A program made the translations under genes and the position numbers. Below the pieces are notes generated by a model, which worked only from the letters and a program-made list of their open reading frames with translations, searched no databases and was not told where the DNA came from. From the NCBI GenBank assembly GCA_021773395.1, contig JAJFKB010000016.1:1-40736 (forward strand): a stretch of DNA of 40,736 nt, given 5' to 3'. Every line of letters starts with the position of its first letter. Position 1 is the first letter of the stretch. Below, one piece after another: positions 24,895 through 34,065 of the stretch. The DNA comes from Gammaproteobacteria bacterium. Lineage in GTDB: Bacteria; Pseudomonadota; Gammaproteobacteria; Pseudomonadales; IMCC2047.

Positions 24895-25116
24895 CCCTCA
24901 CCCTAGCCCTCTCCCAGAGGGAGAGGGGATTACTGTGCACGGACGCGACAATAATATCGCGCACCGTTCGCTTGTCTTTGTCCTCACTCGTTCTCCACAC
25001 TTTGGGAGAACATCAGATCAATCCCTTCTCTGGGAGAATCTACGGTCTATCCCCTCTCCCTCTGGGAGAATCTACGATCTATCCCCTCTCCCTCTGGGAG
25101 AGGGTTAGGGTGAGGG
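24895..25116. mobile_element. MITE-like element with 36-bp terminal inverted repeats
   Basis: The ends 24895-24930 and 25081-25116 are inverted repeats matching at 35 of 36 positions, beginning CCCTCACCCTA. The 222-base body has no coding capacity. It includes two full 32-base tandem units starting TCTGGGAG (25029 and 25061), with a third partial unit at 25093. Repeats with CCCTCACCCTAACCCTCTCCC ends are widespread in proteobacteria as non-autonomous palindromic elements. It lies between the phenol operon 3' end (25140) and the DsbA-like gene, and could fold into a strong terminator. Confidence 0.7.
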
Positions 25117-25122
25117 TGAGGG
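25102..25122 (+). other. Potential G-quadruplex
   Basis: Four GGG tracts at 25102-25104, 25108-25110, 25114-25116 and 25120-25122, each separated by three bases (TTA, TGA, TGA), fit the canonical intramolecular G-quadruplex rule. The G-rich strand is opposite to the dmp transcript, so the quadruplex would form in DNA rather than in that mRNA. Confidence 0.55.
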
Positions 25123-25139
25123 TGAGGTGGAGTGGCAAA

Positions 25140-26168
25140 CTACTTCGCCCCCCGCTCTTTCGCCATCGTCAACGCCAGATCCTCGATCATATCCTCCTGA
25201 CCGCCAACCGTCCCGCGACGCCCCAGCTCTACCAGAATATCACGAGCGGAAATACCGTATTTCTCTGCCGCACGCTGTGCAAACAACAGGAAAGAGCTGT
25301 AAACACCGGCGTAACCCAGCGTCAGCGCATCACGGTCGAGGCGAATCGGATGATCCATCAGTGGCACGACTAAATCTTCGGCAACGTCCATGACTTTGAA
25401 CAAATCCACACCCGATTCAACGCCCATACGGTAAAGCACGGCGACAAAGACTTCCAACGGCGTATTGCCTGCTCCCGCGCCCAAACCAGCCACAGAGCCG
25501 TCGATACGGCCTGCCCCGGCATCTATCGCCGCCAATGAATTGGCAATACCCATGCCCAGATTATGGTGGCCATGGAAACCAATTTCGGTTTCCGGTTTCA
25601 ATTCAGCACGCAGTAAGCCGATTTTTTCAGTGACCTGATCCGGCAACATATAACCCGCCGAATCGGTACAATAAACACAGTTCGCACCATAGGACTCCAT
25701 TAGTTTGGCCTGTTCCAGTATTTTCTCAGGTGGCGCCATGTGCGCCATCATGAGAAATCCGACCGTGTCCATCTTCATTTCAGATGCTAAACCTATATGC
25801 TGCTGGGATACATCTGCTTCGGTGCAATGGGTAGCCACCCGAATAGTACTAACGCCACAATCATGTGCCATTCTGAGATGATCGACTGTACCAATGCCCG
25901 GCAGCAACAAAGCTGATACCTTGGCCTGCTTCATTTTGGGCACAACCGCGTTCAGATATTCTTCATCGCTGTGTGCAGGAAAACCATAGTTTACTGAGGC
26001 TCCGCCCAAACCATCACCGTGAGTGACTTCGATCAGCGGCATACCGGCTTCATCCAGGCCAGTGGCCACATCTATCATCTGCTGTAAACTGATCTGATGA
26101 CGCTTGGCGTGCATACCGTCACGCAGGCTCATATCGTGGAGAGTGACTTTTTTACCTTCCAAATTCAT
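25140..26168 (-). CDS. dmpG: 4-hydroxy-2-oxovalerate aldolase
   Basis: A 342-residue HMGL-like TIM-barrel aldolase that splits 4-hydroxy-2-oxovalerate into pyruvate and acetaldehyde, the last ring-derived step of the meta pathway. The N-terminal [15 protein letters not shown] contains the catalytic Arg16, metal ligand Asp17 and His20. [11 protein letters not shown] (about 198-208) gives the two histidine metal ligands. The C-terminal communication domain binds the acetaldehyde dehydrogenase for channelling. It follows dmpF by 12 bases and is the last gene of the operon. Confidence 0.96.
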   Translation of the reverse strand: MNLEGKKVTLHDMSLRDGMHAKRHQISLQQMIDVATGLDEAGMPLIEVTHGDGLGGASVNYGFPAHSDEEYLNAVVPKMKQAKVSALLLPGIGTVDHLRMAHDCGVSTIRVATHCTEADVSQQHIGLASEMKMDTVGFLMMAHMAPPEKILEQAKLMESYGANCVYCTDSAGYMLPDQVTEKIGLLRAELKPETEIGFHGHHNLGMGIANSLAAIDAGAGRIDGSVAGLGAGAGNTPLEVFVAVLYRMGVESGVDLFKVMDVAEDLVVPLMDHPIRLDRDALTLGYAGVYSSFLLFAQRAAEKYGISARDILVELGRRGTVGGQEDMIEDLALTMAKERGAK

Positions 26169-26180
26169 ACTGTGACCCTC

Positions 26181-27092
26181 CTATCCGCGCGCCGGTAATG
26201 AAATAGTGTTGTTCGCCGCTTCTTCGGCAAACATCTCTGCGGTCCGTAAACCCGCGGCTGTCATAATGTCGAGGTTGCCAGCGTATTTCGGCAGGAAATC
26301 ACCCAGCCCTTCGACCTCCATAAATACCGAGACACGATTGCCATCAAAAACCGGTCCGTTCACCAGCCTATAGCCAGGTACATATTGCTGCACCGCTTCG
26401 ACCATATCCAGTATCGATTGAGTGATCGCTTCCTGGTCTGGTTCATGTTCAGTCAGGCAATGAATAGTATCTCGCATTATCAGTGGTGGTTCAGCTGGGT
26501 TAATAATAATGATCGCTTTACCCTTTTTCGCACCGCCTACCTGCTCCACGCCCGCGGCAGTGGTACGGGTAAATTCGTCGATATTCACACGGGTACCGGG
26601 ACCCACTGATTTCGAGCCAACAGTCGCTACAATTTCGCCATAGCTAACCGGCTGCACACGGGAAACCGCTGCTACGATGGGAATCGTGGCCTGCCCGCCG
26701 CAGGTGACCATGTTGACATTCATTTCCAGTTTTTCCGCATGCGCCTTGAGATTCACTGGCGGAATACAGAAGGGGCCAATCGCCGCGGGCGTTAGATCAA
26801 CCATAATCACACCCAACTCATTGAGCTTTCGGCTGTTTTCCGCATGCACATAGGCGGAGGTCGCATCGAATGCAATACGCACGTCATCTTCGATAACGTG
26901 AGGCAACAAACCATCAACACCGGACACAGAGGTTTTCATACCAAAATCACGGGCTCGTTTAATCCCCTCGGATTCTTCAATACCCACCATCCAGACTGGT
27001 TCGATCCAGTCGCTACGCATGGCCTTCATCAGCAAATCAGTGCCAATATTACCGGGGCCTATAATGGCCGCTTTCAGTTTCTTACTCATCAT
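26181..27092 (-). CDS. dmpF: Acetaldehyde dehydrogenase (acylating)
   Basis: A 303-residue NAD- and CoA-dependent enzyme turning acetaldehyde into acetyl-CoA, in complex with the aldolase. The Rossmann motif GPGNIGT is at 12-18, and the catalytic cysteine is C131 ([12 protein letters not shown], equal to C132 of DmpF). The conserved segment [20 protein letters not shown] is near 190-208. It starts with two adjacent ATGs (27092, 27089), 28 bases after dmpH. Confidence 0.96.
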   Translation of the reverse strand: MMSKKLKAAIIGPGNIGTDLLMKAMRSDWIEPVWMVGIEESEGIKRARDFGMKTSVSGVDGLLPHVIEDDVRIAFDATSAYVHAENSRKLNELGVIMVDLTPAAIGPFCIPPVNLKAHAEKLEMNVNMVTCGGQATIPIVAAVSRVQPVSYGEIVATVGSKSVGPGTRVNIDEFTRTTAAGVEQVGGAKKGKAIIIINPAEPPLIMRDTIHCLTEHEPDQEAITQSILDMVEAVQQYVPGYRLVNGPVFDGNRVSVFMEVEGLGDFLPKYAGNLDIMTAAGLRTAEMFAEEAANNTISLPARG

Positions 27093-27120
27093 TCAATCCC
27101 GCAATTTGATCTACCAGTTC

Positions 27121-27912
27121 CTACACAAATGTCATCGTGATGTCGCCCAGGTGCTGATAGCGCACCACAATGGAGTCACCGGGCTCAACCAATACTGCCG
27201 CAGTAATACCTCCGGTCATAATAAATGAACCCGCCGGTATCTCTTCGTCCCGCTCGTCCAGCATTTTCGCTAGCATGGCAACGCTGTTCGCGGGGTGGTC
27301 TAATACCGCAGCACCGGCACCCATCTGCACTACTTCGCCGTTTTTAAGCATCACTACGCCCAAGGTGCTCCAGTCAAACGCATCGGGCGCCGCGGAACGA
27401 CTACCCACTACAAAGCGTGTTGATGAGGAGTTATCCGCCTGCACGCTGGTGATATCGAACTTGAAATCCTTATAACGCGAGTCGATGATTTCGACCGCTG
27501 GCACGACAATATCAGTCGCATCCAGCACCTCTTGAATTGTTACATTGGAGCCCTTTAATACTTTTTTTGTAACGAGCGCTAACTCTGCCTCCACCTTGGG
27601 GTGGATTAACTCGCTGGTTTGCACTTCGGCTCCATCGGGCAGGCTAAAATAATCTGCCAGGAAACCGTAACAGGGTTGCTCTACCCCCATCTGTTCCATC
27701 TTGGCCCAGGAGGTTAACCCCATTTTCATACCAATCATTTTGACACCGCGCGCTTCTTTGTTGCGGCGAATTTGCCATTGAACATCCGTGGCATCAGTGA
27801 AGGTCATATCTGGATAGTCGTCAGTAATTTTGGTTACCTCGTAGGCTTCCAGTTCCGCTTTTTCCAAGTGGTCAGCCAGTTGCTCCACGGTGTTTTGATC
27901 TAATGTTCGCAT
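27121..27912 (-). CDS. dmpH: 2-oxo-3-hexenedioate decarboxylase (4-oxalocrotonate decarboxylase)
   Basis: A 263-residue hydratase/decarboxylase-fold enzyme of the oxalocrotonate branch, giving 2-oxopent-4-enoate and CO2 and forming a complex with DmpE. Features that separate it from DmpE are MIGMKMGLTSWAKMEQMGV, 'IHPKVEAELALVTKK' (metal-binding glutamates), 'VEIIDSRYKDFKFDITSVQADNSSSTRFV' and 'TGGITAAVLVEPGD'. In the classic dmp operon dmpH follows dmpG. Here it is placed between dmpE and dmpF. Confidence 0.92.
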   Translation of the reverse strand: MRTLDQNTVEQLADHLEKAELEAYEVTKITDDYPDMTFTDATDVQWQIRRNKEARGVKMIGMKMGLTSWAKMEQMGVEQPCYGFLADYFSLPDGAEVQTSELIHPKVEAELALVTKKVLKGSNVTIQEVLDATDIVVPAVEIIDSRYKDFKFDITSVQADNSSSTRFVVGSRSAAPDAFDWSTLGVVMLKNGEVVQMGAGAAVLDHPANSVAMLAKMLDERDEEIPAGSFIMTGGITAAVLVEPGDSIVVRYQHLGDITMTFV

Positions 27913-27930
27913 TGTTTTTCCCTATTTATT

Positions 27931-27971
27931 CCCCACAAGGGGATAATCACTGTAGGGGGTCGCACCTACAG
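27931..27971. repeat. Two small hairpins between dmpH and dmpE
   Basis: CCCC-ACAA-GGGG (27931-27942) and CTGTAGG (27950-27956) with CCTACAG (27965-27971) form consecutive stem-loops in the 95-base dmpE-dmpH gap, the widest gap in this part of the operon. They may stabilise or process the long mRNA at this junction. Confidence 0.45.
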
Positions 27972-28007
27972 AATTCATTGACCCAGCAGTCCGTTTAAAA
28001 GCTACTG

Positions 28008-28793
28008 CTAGGTGAACTGCACCGAGCAATCACCAATCCCACCAATTCTTACGCTCATGTGATCGCCAGCCTGAACGGGCTCCAATGGCACCAGCGAACC
28101 AGAAAGAATAATTTCTCCCGCTTTCAATGGAATGCCAAACTGGCCCAAGGTATTCGCCAACCAGGCCACACAGTTAACCGGGCTACCCAATGCGGCTGCG
28201 CCGGCGCCGGTGCTTATCGTTTTACCGTTTTTAGCAACCACCATACCGCAAGTAACCAGGTCAACATCCTGAGGCCGAACAGCGGCTTCTTCATTGACCA
28301 CAAATAAACCGCAGGAGGCATTATCCGCCACGGTATCCTGAATCTTGATGCGCCAGTCTTCGACCCGCGAATCAACCACTTCAAAACAGGGCATCACCGC
28401 TTCGGTTGCCGCCAGCACTTGCGGAATGGTTACACCTGGGCCTGTAATATCGCGCTTTAATACAAACGCGATTTCACCTTCGGCCTTTGGCTGAATCAGC
28501 TCTTTACTAATCGGCATCTCACCGCTGTAAACCATTCTATCGGTCAGAAACCCGAAATCAGGCTGGTGCACGTTAAGCATGTTTTGCACTGCTTTACTGG
28601 TTACTCCGATTTTTTTCCCTATCATCCTCTCACCCGCCGCCAGTCGGCGTTCCAATATTTGCAACGATATATGGTAAGCATCTTCAATGCTGATATCGGG
28701 GTAGCGCTCGGTCAGCGGCTTCACTGTAGATCGATCCACCAATGCCCCATAAAGCTCATCACCTAGTGACTTAATCAGTTCTTTATCCATCAT
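28008..28793 (-). CDS. dmpE: 2-hydroxypenta-2,4-dienoate hydratase (2-oxopent-4-enoate hydratase)
   Basis: A 261-residue enzyme that adds water to 2-hydroxypentadienoate, giving 4-hydroxy-2-oxovalerate. It belongs to the same fold as DmpH but has hydratase-type segments: MIGKKIGVTSKAVQNMLNV, 'QPDFGFLTDRMVYSG', 'IQPKAEGEIAFVLK', 'VADNASCGLFVV' and the ending 'SGSLVPLEPVQAGDHMSVRI'. Tandem ATGs at 28793 and 28790. It follows dmpD by 12 bases. Confidence 0.94.
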   Translation of the reverse strand: MMDKELIKSLGDELYGALVDRSTVKPLTERYPDISIEDAYHISLQILERRLAAGERMIGKKIGVTSKAVQNMLNVHQPDFGFLTDRMVYSGEMPISKELIQPKAEGEIAFVLKRDITGPGVTIPQVLAATEAVMPCFEVVDSRVEDWRIKIQDTVADNASCGLFVVNEEAAVRPQDVDLVTCGMVVAKNGKTISTGAGAAALGSPVNCVAWLANTLGQFGIPLKAGEIILSGSLVPLEPVQAGDHMSVRIGGIGDCSVQFT

Positions 28794-28805
28794 TATTTAA
28801 TCCTG

Positions 28806-29627
28806 CTAATTTAAAAATGCTTTAACCAGTTCGATAAATCGCTGGTTCTTTTCAATTTGAGTCCAATGACCGCAGTGCCCAAAAATATGCAACTCGGCAT
28901 CTTCAATCCACTCTGCCAACCTTAGAGAAGTGTATAAGGGTATCACCTTGTCATCACGGCCATGAATTACCAATACCGGCTTATCAATCGCACGAATATC
29001 TCTTTCCTCCGAAGCCATCGCCTCCACCCACCTCTGACGTGGCGCCGGGAACAGGCTGGCATAGCTATCCTGAACACCTGGACGAATACTGGCCTCGAAG
29101 CGCAGCTGTGCCAGCTCATCATTAACCAGAGCGCGATCCCAGGCGAACAAATCCATAAGTTTGCGCATGTTTTCTACTGAAGGCGTGTACCCCCAAACTG
29201 CATCCAGTCCCGGTGTCAATTCAAAAGATATTCCAACACTACCCATTAACACCAGTTTGCGCACCCGCTCCGGATTCTTGATACAGATTGCCAGCGCCAC
29301 TGCACCACCAAAGGAGTTCCCTATGATATCGGCTTGCTCGATATCCAGCGCATCCATCAGATTGATCAGCTGATCAACCCATGCATCCAAACTGTACTCA
29401 AATGCCTGCGGCCGCTCAGTAAAACCAAAACCCACCATATCCGGTGCAATTGCTCGATGTTGTTCTGCGAGACGTGGAATCACTCCGCGCCAGTTAGCCC
29501 AGGCTGAAACACCCGGACCGGAACCGTGAATCAGCAACAACGGAAAACCAGTCCCCTGATCGTGAAAATTCGTACTATAACTACCGGTTACGAGACTGTT
29601 CGCAATTTCCGGATTGGTGTGTCCCAT
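28806..29627 (-). CDS. dmpD: 2-hydroxymuconic semialdehyde hydrolase
   Basis: A 273-residue alpha/beta-hydrolase. The oxyanion motif is HGSGPGVSAW (34-43), the nucleophile is S105 (IGNSFGGA), the acid is D225 or D226 (IHGRDDKVIP) and the base is H254 (GHCGHW). It cleaves 2-hydroxymuconic semialdehyde (or methyl derivatives) to 2-hydroxypentadienoate and formate, the hydrolytic branch of the pathway. With dmpC and dmpH also present, both branches are encoded, so methylphenols may also be used. Confidence 0.95.
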   Translation of the reverse strand: MGHTNPEIANSLVTGSYSTNFHDQGTGFPLLLIHGSGPGVSAWANWRGVIPRLAEQHRAIAPDMVGFGFTERPQAFEYSLDAWVDQLINLMDALDIEQADIIGNSFGGAVALAICIKNPERVRKLVLMGSVGISFELTPGLDAVWGYTPSVENMRKLMDLFAWDRALVNDELAQLRFEASIRPGVQDSYASLFPAPRQRWVEAMASEERDIRAIDKPVLVIHGRDDKVIPLYTSLRLAEWIEDAELHIFGHCGHWTQIEKNQRFIELVKAFLN

Positions 29628-29642
29628 CTGTTCTCCAGATCG

Positions 29643-31109
29643 CTATAGTTTGATACAGATATTTTTCAGCTCGGTGTAGAACTCTAACGAGTGTTCTCCA
29701 CCTTCCCTGCCGATACCCGACTGTTTGGAACCGCCAAAGGCGGTGCGTAGATCACGCAGGAACCAGCTGTTCACCCAGCAGATGCCACATTCGATCTGAC
29801 CGGACACGCGCAACGCACGCGAAGTGTTCTCAGTCCACACTGCAGCTGCCAATCCATAAGGAAGGGAGTTGGCCAATTTAATCACTTCCTCTTCGGTATC
29901 AAAGGGGCGAATATGACAGCAAGGGCCAAAAATCTCTTCGGTAATTACCGCCGCATCATCCGGCAAACCGGTCCAAATAGTAGGCTCTACCCAAGCACCA
30001 GCGGCCAATTCAGCCGGCATATTCGGGACTCCGCCGCCCAGCACAATCGTCGCTCCAGCATCTTTTGCCTTTTGGTAATAGCTAAGTACCTTGCGTTGAT
30101 GTTCATGACTGACCAGCGGCCCCATATCGACAGTCGGATCTTCTGGAATACCGAGTTTTAATTGTTTAGCACTCTCGGCGAAACGAGCAACAAATTCATC
30201 AAATATCGGCCGTTCCACGTAGACGCGCTCGGTACCTAAACAAACCTGACCACAGTTGGCGAACACCGAACGCATGGTGCCCTCGATGGCTTTTTCCATG
30301 TCGCAGTCGGCAAACACGATACCCGGGTTTTTACCACCCAGTTCGAAGGATACATCACGCACGCCTACCGCCGCCGCTTTCATAATGGCTTCGCCAGTGC
30401 GTGTCTCACCGGTAAAGGTGATCGCATCGACGCCCGGATGCTCAGTCAAAAATGCACCCGCGGAATCGGGTCCAAACCCATGAATCACATTGTAAACACC
30501 GGGTGGTACACCCGCCTCGTTCATCACTTCGCCCAATAGCGCGGTAGTGGCTGGGGTTTCCTCGGAAGGCTTAACCACAACGGTATTACCACAGGCCAAA
30601 GCAGGGCCAACCTTCCAGGTCATCAGAAGCAACGGCAGATTCCAGGGGCTAATTACACCGATAACCCCTTTTGGCCGACGCACAGAAAAGTTCAGCGCGC
30701 CTGTACCATCCGGCGTTGGCGTTTCGAAAGACTCATTACCTACATTTTTAACCAGATCCGCAAACACCTTAAAATTCGCGGCACCACGAGGAATATCAAT
30801 ATGATTCGCAATGGATACAGGCTTACCCGTATCTGCACATTCAGCCTTGAGAAATTCATCAAATCGCGCAGTTACGCCATTGGCAACACGGTGCAGAATC
30901 TCACTGCGCTGATCGTTCGTCATTTTACCCCAGGGACCAGTTAACGCTTCACGCGCCGCCTTAACCGCGGCATCTACTTCCGCCCGCCCAGCCTCGTGGA
31001 CAACCCCTATTAAGGAGCCATCTACCGGAGTGCGGTTCTCAAAGGTTTTACCTGAGGTGCCTTTCGTGTATTCTCCGTTGATGAAATTTAATATCTCTTT
31101 TGTACTCAT
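29643..31109 (-). CDS. dmpC: 2-hydroxymuconic semialdehyde dehydrogenase
   Basis: A 488-residue NAD-dependent aldehyde dehydrogenase that oxidises the ring-fission product to 4-oxalocrotonate. Catalytic residues are visible: N157 (SPWNLP), K180 (VVVKPSE), E256 (FELGGK) and the nucleophile C290 (NCGQVC). Full length for the family. Its ATG follows directly on the stop codon of the upstream GlcG-like gene (TAAATG), implying coupled translation. Confidence 0.95.
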   Translation of the reverse strand: MSTKEILNFINGEYTKGTSGKTFENRTPVDGSLIGVVHEAGRAEVDAAVKAAREALTGPWGKMTNDQRSEILHRVANGVTARFDEFLKAECADTGKPVSIANHIDIPRGAANFKVFADLVKNVGNESFETPTPDGTGALNFSVRRPKGVIGVISPWNLPLLLMTWKVGPALACGNTVVVKPSEETPATTALLGEVMNEAGVPPGVYNVIHGFGPDSAGAFLTEHPGVDAITFTGETRTGEAIMKAAAVGVRDVSFELGGKNPGIVFADCDMEKAIEGTMRSVFANCGQVCLGTERVYVERPIFDEFVARFAESAKQLKLGIPEDPTVDMGPLVSHEHQRKVLSYYQKAKDAGATIVLGGGVPNMPAELAAGAWVEPTIWTGLPDDAAVITEEIFGPCCHIRPFDTEEEVIKLANSLPYGLAAAVWTENTSRALRVSGQIECGICWVNSWFLRDLRTAFGGSKQSGIGREGGEHSLEFYTELKNICIKL

Positions 31110-31547
31110 TTATACGCTCTCTCTATCAGCACCAATTTTATTTAATGCGGCCACCGCACACTCCATATCCTGCGCTTCACTGGCACCAGAAACACCAATA
31201 CCACCGACTCGCTCGCCGTCCACCACAATGGGAAAGCCACCACCGAACATCACCATCCGATCCCGTTGTAAAAGCCCTTCTTTTACTGCATTCGACATGC
31301 CCTGAGACACTTCAGTCCAACGGTGCGTTGGCAAACCAAAACTGGTTGCGGTATAGGCCTTGTCCGTCGCAATGTCACTGCAATGCAAGGGTGCCAGCGG
31401 ATCGCACAAAAATGCAATTGTGCGACCGCCGCGATCCACCACTGCAACACTGATATGAACTGACAGGGCTTGCGCCTGCTGCATTGCCGTTGCACAAGCC
31501 TGCTGTGCAGAGGCCCAGCTGACCGAACTTTGTTTGACGATATTCAT
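31110..31547 (-). CDS. GlcG/HbpS-family heme-binding protein
   Basis: A 145-residue protein of the GlcG/DUF336 (haem-degrading) family. The core 'HISVAVVDRGGRTIAFLCDPLAP', 'DKAYTATSFG' and 'FGGGFPIVVDGERVGGIGVSGA' is diagnostic. Such genes recur next to ring-cleavage and propanediol or glycolate genes, but their job is not firmly known. Guesses include heme or cofactor binding, or protection and reactivation of the Fe(II) dioxygenase. It sits 12 bases after dmpB and abuts dmpC, so it is an integral operon member. It is not among the fifteen genes of the Pseudomonas CF600 dmp operon. Confidence 0.85.
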   Translation of the reverse strand: MNIVKQSSVSWASAQQACATAMQQAQALSVHISVAVVDRGGRTIAFLCDPLAPLHCSDIATDKAYTATSFGLPTHRWTEVSQGMSNAVKEGLLQRDRMVMFGGGFPIVVDGERVGGIGVSGASEAQDMECAVAALNKIGADRESV

Positions 31548-31559
31548 TAGCGCTTCAAC

Positions 31560-32480
31560 TTAGGTTACAACACTTAAAAAGCGCTCGTTTAGTACACGGT
31601 CATGGTAGAAAATCGCTTTACCCAATTGATCCGCGTCCCAGGTAACTACAGGGTGATCTGGATAGGTATAATCCCCACCACAGAATACTTCTGAGCGGTT
31701 ACCGGAAGGGTCGAAGAAATAAATAGTCTGCCCATGGGTTAAACCATGTCGGGTCGGTCCAATATCTAAAGACATATCGTGCATTGAAATCAAATCGGCA
31801 GCTCGCAACACATCGCCCCAGGTTTCCAGATAAAAGGAAGCGTGGTGAAGCTTGCCTTTTTCCGGATGACGAACCCAGGCCAAATCATGTGCTTTCATGG
31901 AGCAGCTGATAAACTGGGCTACACGCAATTCTCCATCGACAACTTCCTCACTCAACTGAAAACCGAGCACCTTGCAAAATAGGTCAAGAGCACCATCGAG
32001 ATCATCGCCATAGAGTAAGCAATGGTCAAAGCGCTGCGCACGCATACCCTTCAACTCCTCCGGCCAAGCATCGGGGTTTTTCGGATGAATGCCCCACTTA
32101 CCTGTTTGTTTTTTCTCTGCATAGAGCTCAAACATGTGTCCTGTGGGCGAATCAAATCTTACCCGTTCACCACAATCATTTAATTCACCGGCGGGGATCA
32201 CTTCTACCTGACAACCAAACTCAATCAACTCCTGTTTCAATTGATTCATCACTTCAGTGGAAACTACTTTGAAGCCCATAAAATCCATACCTGGCTCATC
32301 GGCCTGACGCAGCACTACTGAATAGGCATCAATTTCTGTCCAGCCCTTGAGGTAGACACGGCCACTGGCATCACGATCCGTTTCAATCAACCCCATACGA
32401 TCGCGGTAATGGCATACTGCTTCATCCATATCCATGACACGAATCTGAATATGCCCTGGTCTCATTACACCTTTGCTCAT
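31560..32480 (-). CDS. dmpB: Catechol 2,3-dioxygenase (extradiol)
   Basis: A 306-residue type I extradiol dioxygenase with two vicinal-oxygen-chelate modules that opens catechol to 2-hydroxymuconic semialdehyde. The Fe(II) ligands by alignment are H153 (RFDHCLLYG), H213 (LHHASFYL) and E264 (SEVFCGG), one residue off the XylE numbering. The catalytic His equivalent lies in '[13 protein letters not shown]'. Length and motif order match XylE/DmpB. It is followed closely by the GlcG-like gene; a 165-base gap separates it from dmpQ. Confidence 0.96.
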   Translation of the reverse strand: MSKGVMRPGHIQIRVMDMDEAVCHYRDRMGLIETDRDASGRVYLKGWTEIDAYSVVLRQADEPGMDFMGFKVVSTEVMNQLKQELIEFGCQVEVIPAGELNDCGERVRFDSPTGHMFELYAEKKQTGKWGIHPKNPDAWPEELKGMRAQRFDHCLLYGDDLDGALDLFCKVLGFQLSEEVVDGELRVAQFISCSMKAHDLAWVRHPEKGKLHHASFYLETWGDVLRAADLISMHDMSLDIGPTRHGLTHGQTIYFFDPSGNRSEVFCGGDYTYPDHPVVTWDADQLGKAIFYHDRVLNERFLSVVT

Positions 32481-32645
32481 TTTGCCTCTCCTCGATTATC
32501 TAAATACCAGCAGTTTTTACCTCTATACAAGTTCTTCTGAACAGGCTCTGTACTGGGAATACGCGGTTTTCGCATTGCACCCATAAATGCTCACCCTACC
32601 CTATATATCTCGAAATTTTCCAACTTTTTCTACTATCCAATCTAT

Positions 32646-32960
32646 CTAGTCTGTTTGCTGACTGGAGGCTACCACTTCAAACATTAGATTAGTGCGCGGA
32701 TAAGCTCGACAAGCCAGAGCATAACCCTGCGCCTCTTCCGTAACGGATACCTGTTTACGACTCATCGCTTTAGTCAGGTAATCTCCCTCTACTACCCTGA
32801 TCTTGCAAAGTCCACAGCCACCGCCGCGACAACCTACTTTAATTAAGCCGGGATTGGTTCTCTCCATCGCCACCAGCAGGCTTTGATTCGATGCACAGTT
32901 AAAAAAAGCTCCCGTCGCTTTGTCCTGTACTTTAAATTTGGTTGCCTGCTCCACCAACAC
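32646..32960 (-). CDS. dmpQ: Chloroplast-type [2Fe-2S] ferredoxin
   Basis: A 104-residue ferredoxin of the XylT/DmpQ type that re-reduces the iron of catechol 2,3-dioxygenase after oxidative inactivation by substituted catechols. Cluster ligands are C44, C49, C52 (KVGCRGGGCGLCKIRV) and C84 (ALACRAYPRT). The start is taken as GTG 32960, with GGAG three bases upstream. The next codons (TTG, GTG) are possible alternative starts. It begins 8 bases after dmpP and precedes dmpB, as in classic clusters. Confidence 0.9.
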   Translation of the reverse strand: MLVEQATKFKVQDKATGAFFNCASNQSLLVAMERTNPGLIKVGCRGGGCGLCKIRVVEGDYLTKAMSRKQVSVTEEAQGYALACRAYPRTNLMFEVVASSQQTD

Positions 32961-32968
32961 TTACTCCG

Positions 32969-34030
32969 TTAGATTCGTTTGAACAGCGCGCTTCGAGTCG
33001 CTTCACCAGCGCCATCGGCGGCCGTTAGAAAACGCTCCATATGGATATCGCGCTCAAACAAACGTCCCTGCATTAAAGCGCTGATGGCGGCATCGATCAT
33101 GGGCGGTGGGCCACAAAGATAAGCCGTATTTCCGCTAAATTTACCCTCAAAATGAGCCACTGCGGCTTCGTGTACAAAGCCGGTAAATCCTTCCCAGCGG
33201 TCATCAGGATCAGGTTCGTTTAGCGCAGGTACGTACTCAAAGTTATTATGCTCCCTGGCGAGCGTCTCGAACAACTCCCGGTTGTACAGCTCAGCCACAC
33301 TGCGCGCACCCTGGAACAGCACAATCTTGCGTTGATCACCCGCTTCCAGTAGATCTAAAACCATCGATTGCGGTGATGAAAGACCTGAACCACCAGCAAT
33401 AAATATTAAATCTCCAGGTGCAGATTTACGTACAAAGAACTGACCGTAAGGACCGGAAAGCTCCAGCTTGTCGCCCGCCTTAAGCTGCTGGTGTATATAT
33501 GTTGTGCCCGCTCCCTCCGGTACATGTCGTACATGCAACTCGATTTCATTCTTGAGCGAGGGTTTGTTGGCAATAGAAAAGGCTCTAACCCCTTCTACGC
33601 CTGGAATACTCAGGTTAATATACTGCCCTGCCTGAAATTCCATCTCCCCACCCAGTTCCAGATGGATCCCCTTAATCGTCGGCGACAGCTGTATGATTTC
33701 TGTTACAGTCGCGTGATAATCCTCGACCGGATAGCCAGCAAAATCCGGATCCACATCGATGTCTGCCTCAATCACCATGTCAGATTCTGCAGTCGCGCAA
33801 CACACCAGTATCTTGCCTTCGTCACGCTCCATATCCATCAGGGCAAAAGGCGACGCATTCCCGACTTCATAGTCTCCCTCAACGACCTGGCATTTGCAGG
33901 TCGCACAGGTGCCATGACCACAGGCGAATGGTAACCAGACCCCCTGCCGCAATGCCGCGTCCAGAATGGTCTGGCCCTCCTCCACTTCGACGATATCGCC
34001 AGTGGGTTCAATGGTGATTTGATAACTCAT
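32969..34030 (-). CDS. dmpP: Phenol hydroxylase reductase component P5 (FAD, [2Fe-2S])
   Basis: A 353-residue electron-transfer protein passing electrons from NADH to the diiron oxygenase. The N-terminal ferredoxin domain has C37, C42, C45 (CGHGTCATCKC) and C77 (ILVCCA). The FAD domain carries RAFSIANKPS, and the NAD domain has FIAGGSGLSSPQSM and the ending 'CGPPPMIDAAI'. Length equals that of DmpP. The next gene upstream is dmpO. Confidence 0.95.
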   Translation of the reverse strand: MSYQITIEPTGDIVEVEEGQTILDAALRQGVWLPFACGHGTCATCKCQVVEGDYEVGNASPFALMDMERDEGKILVCCATAESDMVIEADIDVDPDFAGYPVEDYHATVTEIIQLSPTIKGIHLELGGEMEFQAGQYINLSIPGVEGVRAFSIANKPSLKNEIELHVRHVPEGAGTTYIHQQLKAGDKLELSGPYGQFFVRKSAPGDLIFIAGGSGLSSPQSMVLDLLEAGDQRKIVLFQGARSVAELYNRELFETLAREHNNFEYVPALNEPDPDDRWEGFTGFVHEAAVAHFEGKFSGNTAYLCGPPPMIDAAISALMQGRLFERDIHMERFLTAADGAGEATRSALFKRI

Positions 34031-34065
34031 GTTTCGATCTTCCCTCTGCTATCGTTTTTGTGTAC

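Noticed and set aside
25029-25100. Tandem 32-base repeats as a possible CRISPR array
   Set aside because: The units are contiguous with no unique spacers, and they belong to the palindromic element at 24895-25116.
32481-32645. Possible hidden dmpI (tautomerase) or separate promoter between dmpQ and dmpB
   Set aside because: The gap is too short for a 63-codon gene and shows no Pro-initiated tautomerase sequence or clear promoter.
33491-33934. A 147-codon plus-strand frame inside dmpP
   Set aside because: Antisense to the conserved reductase gene with no recognisable domain.
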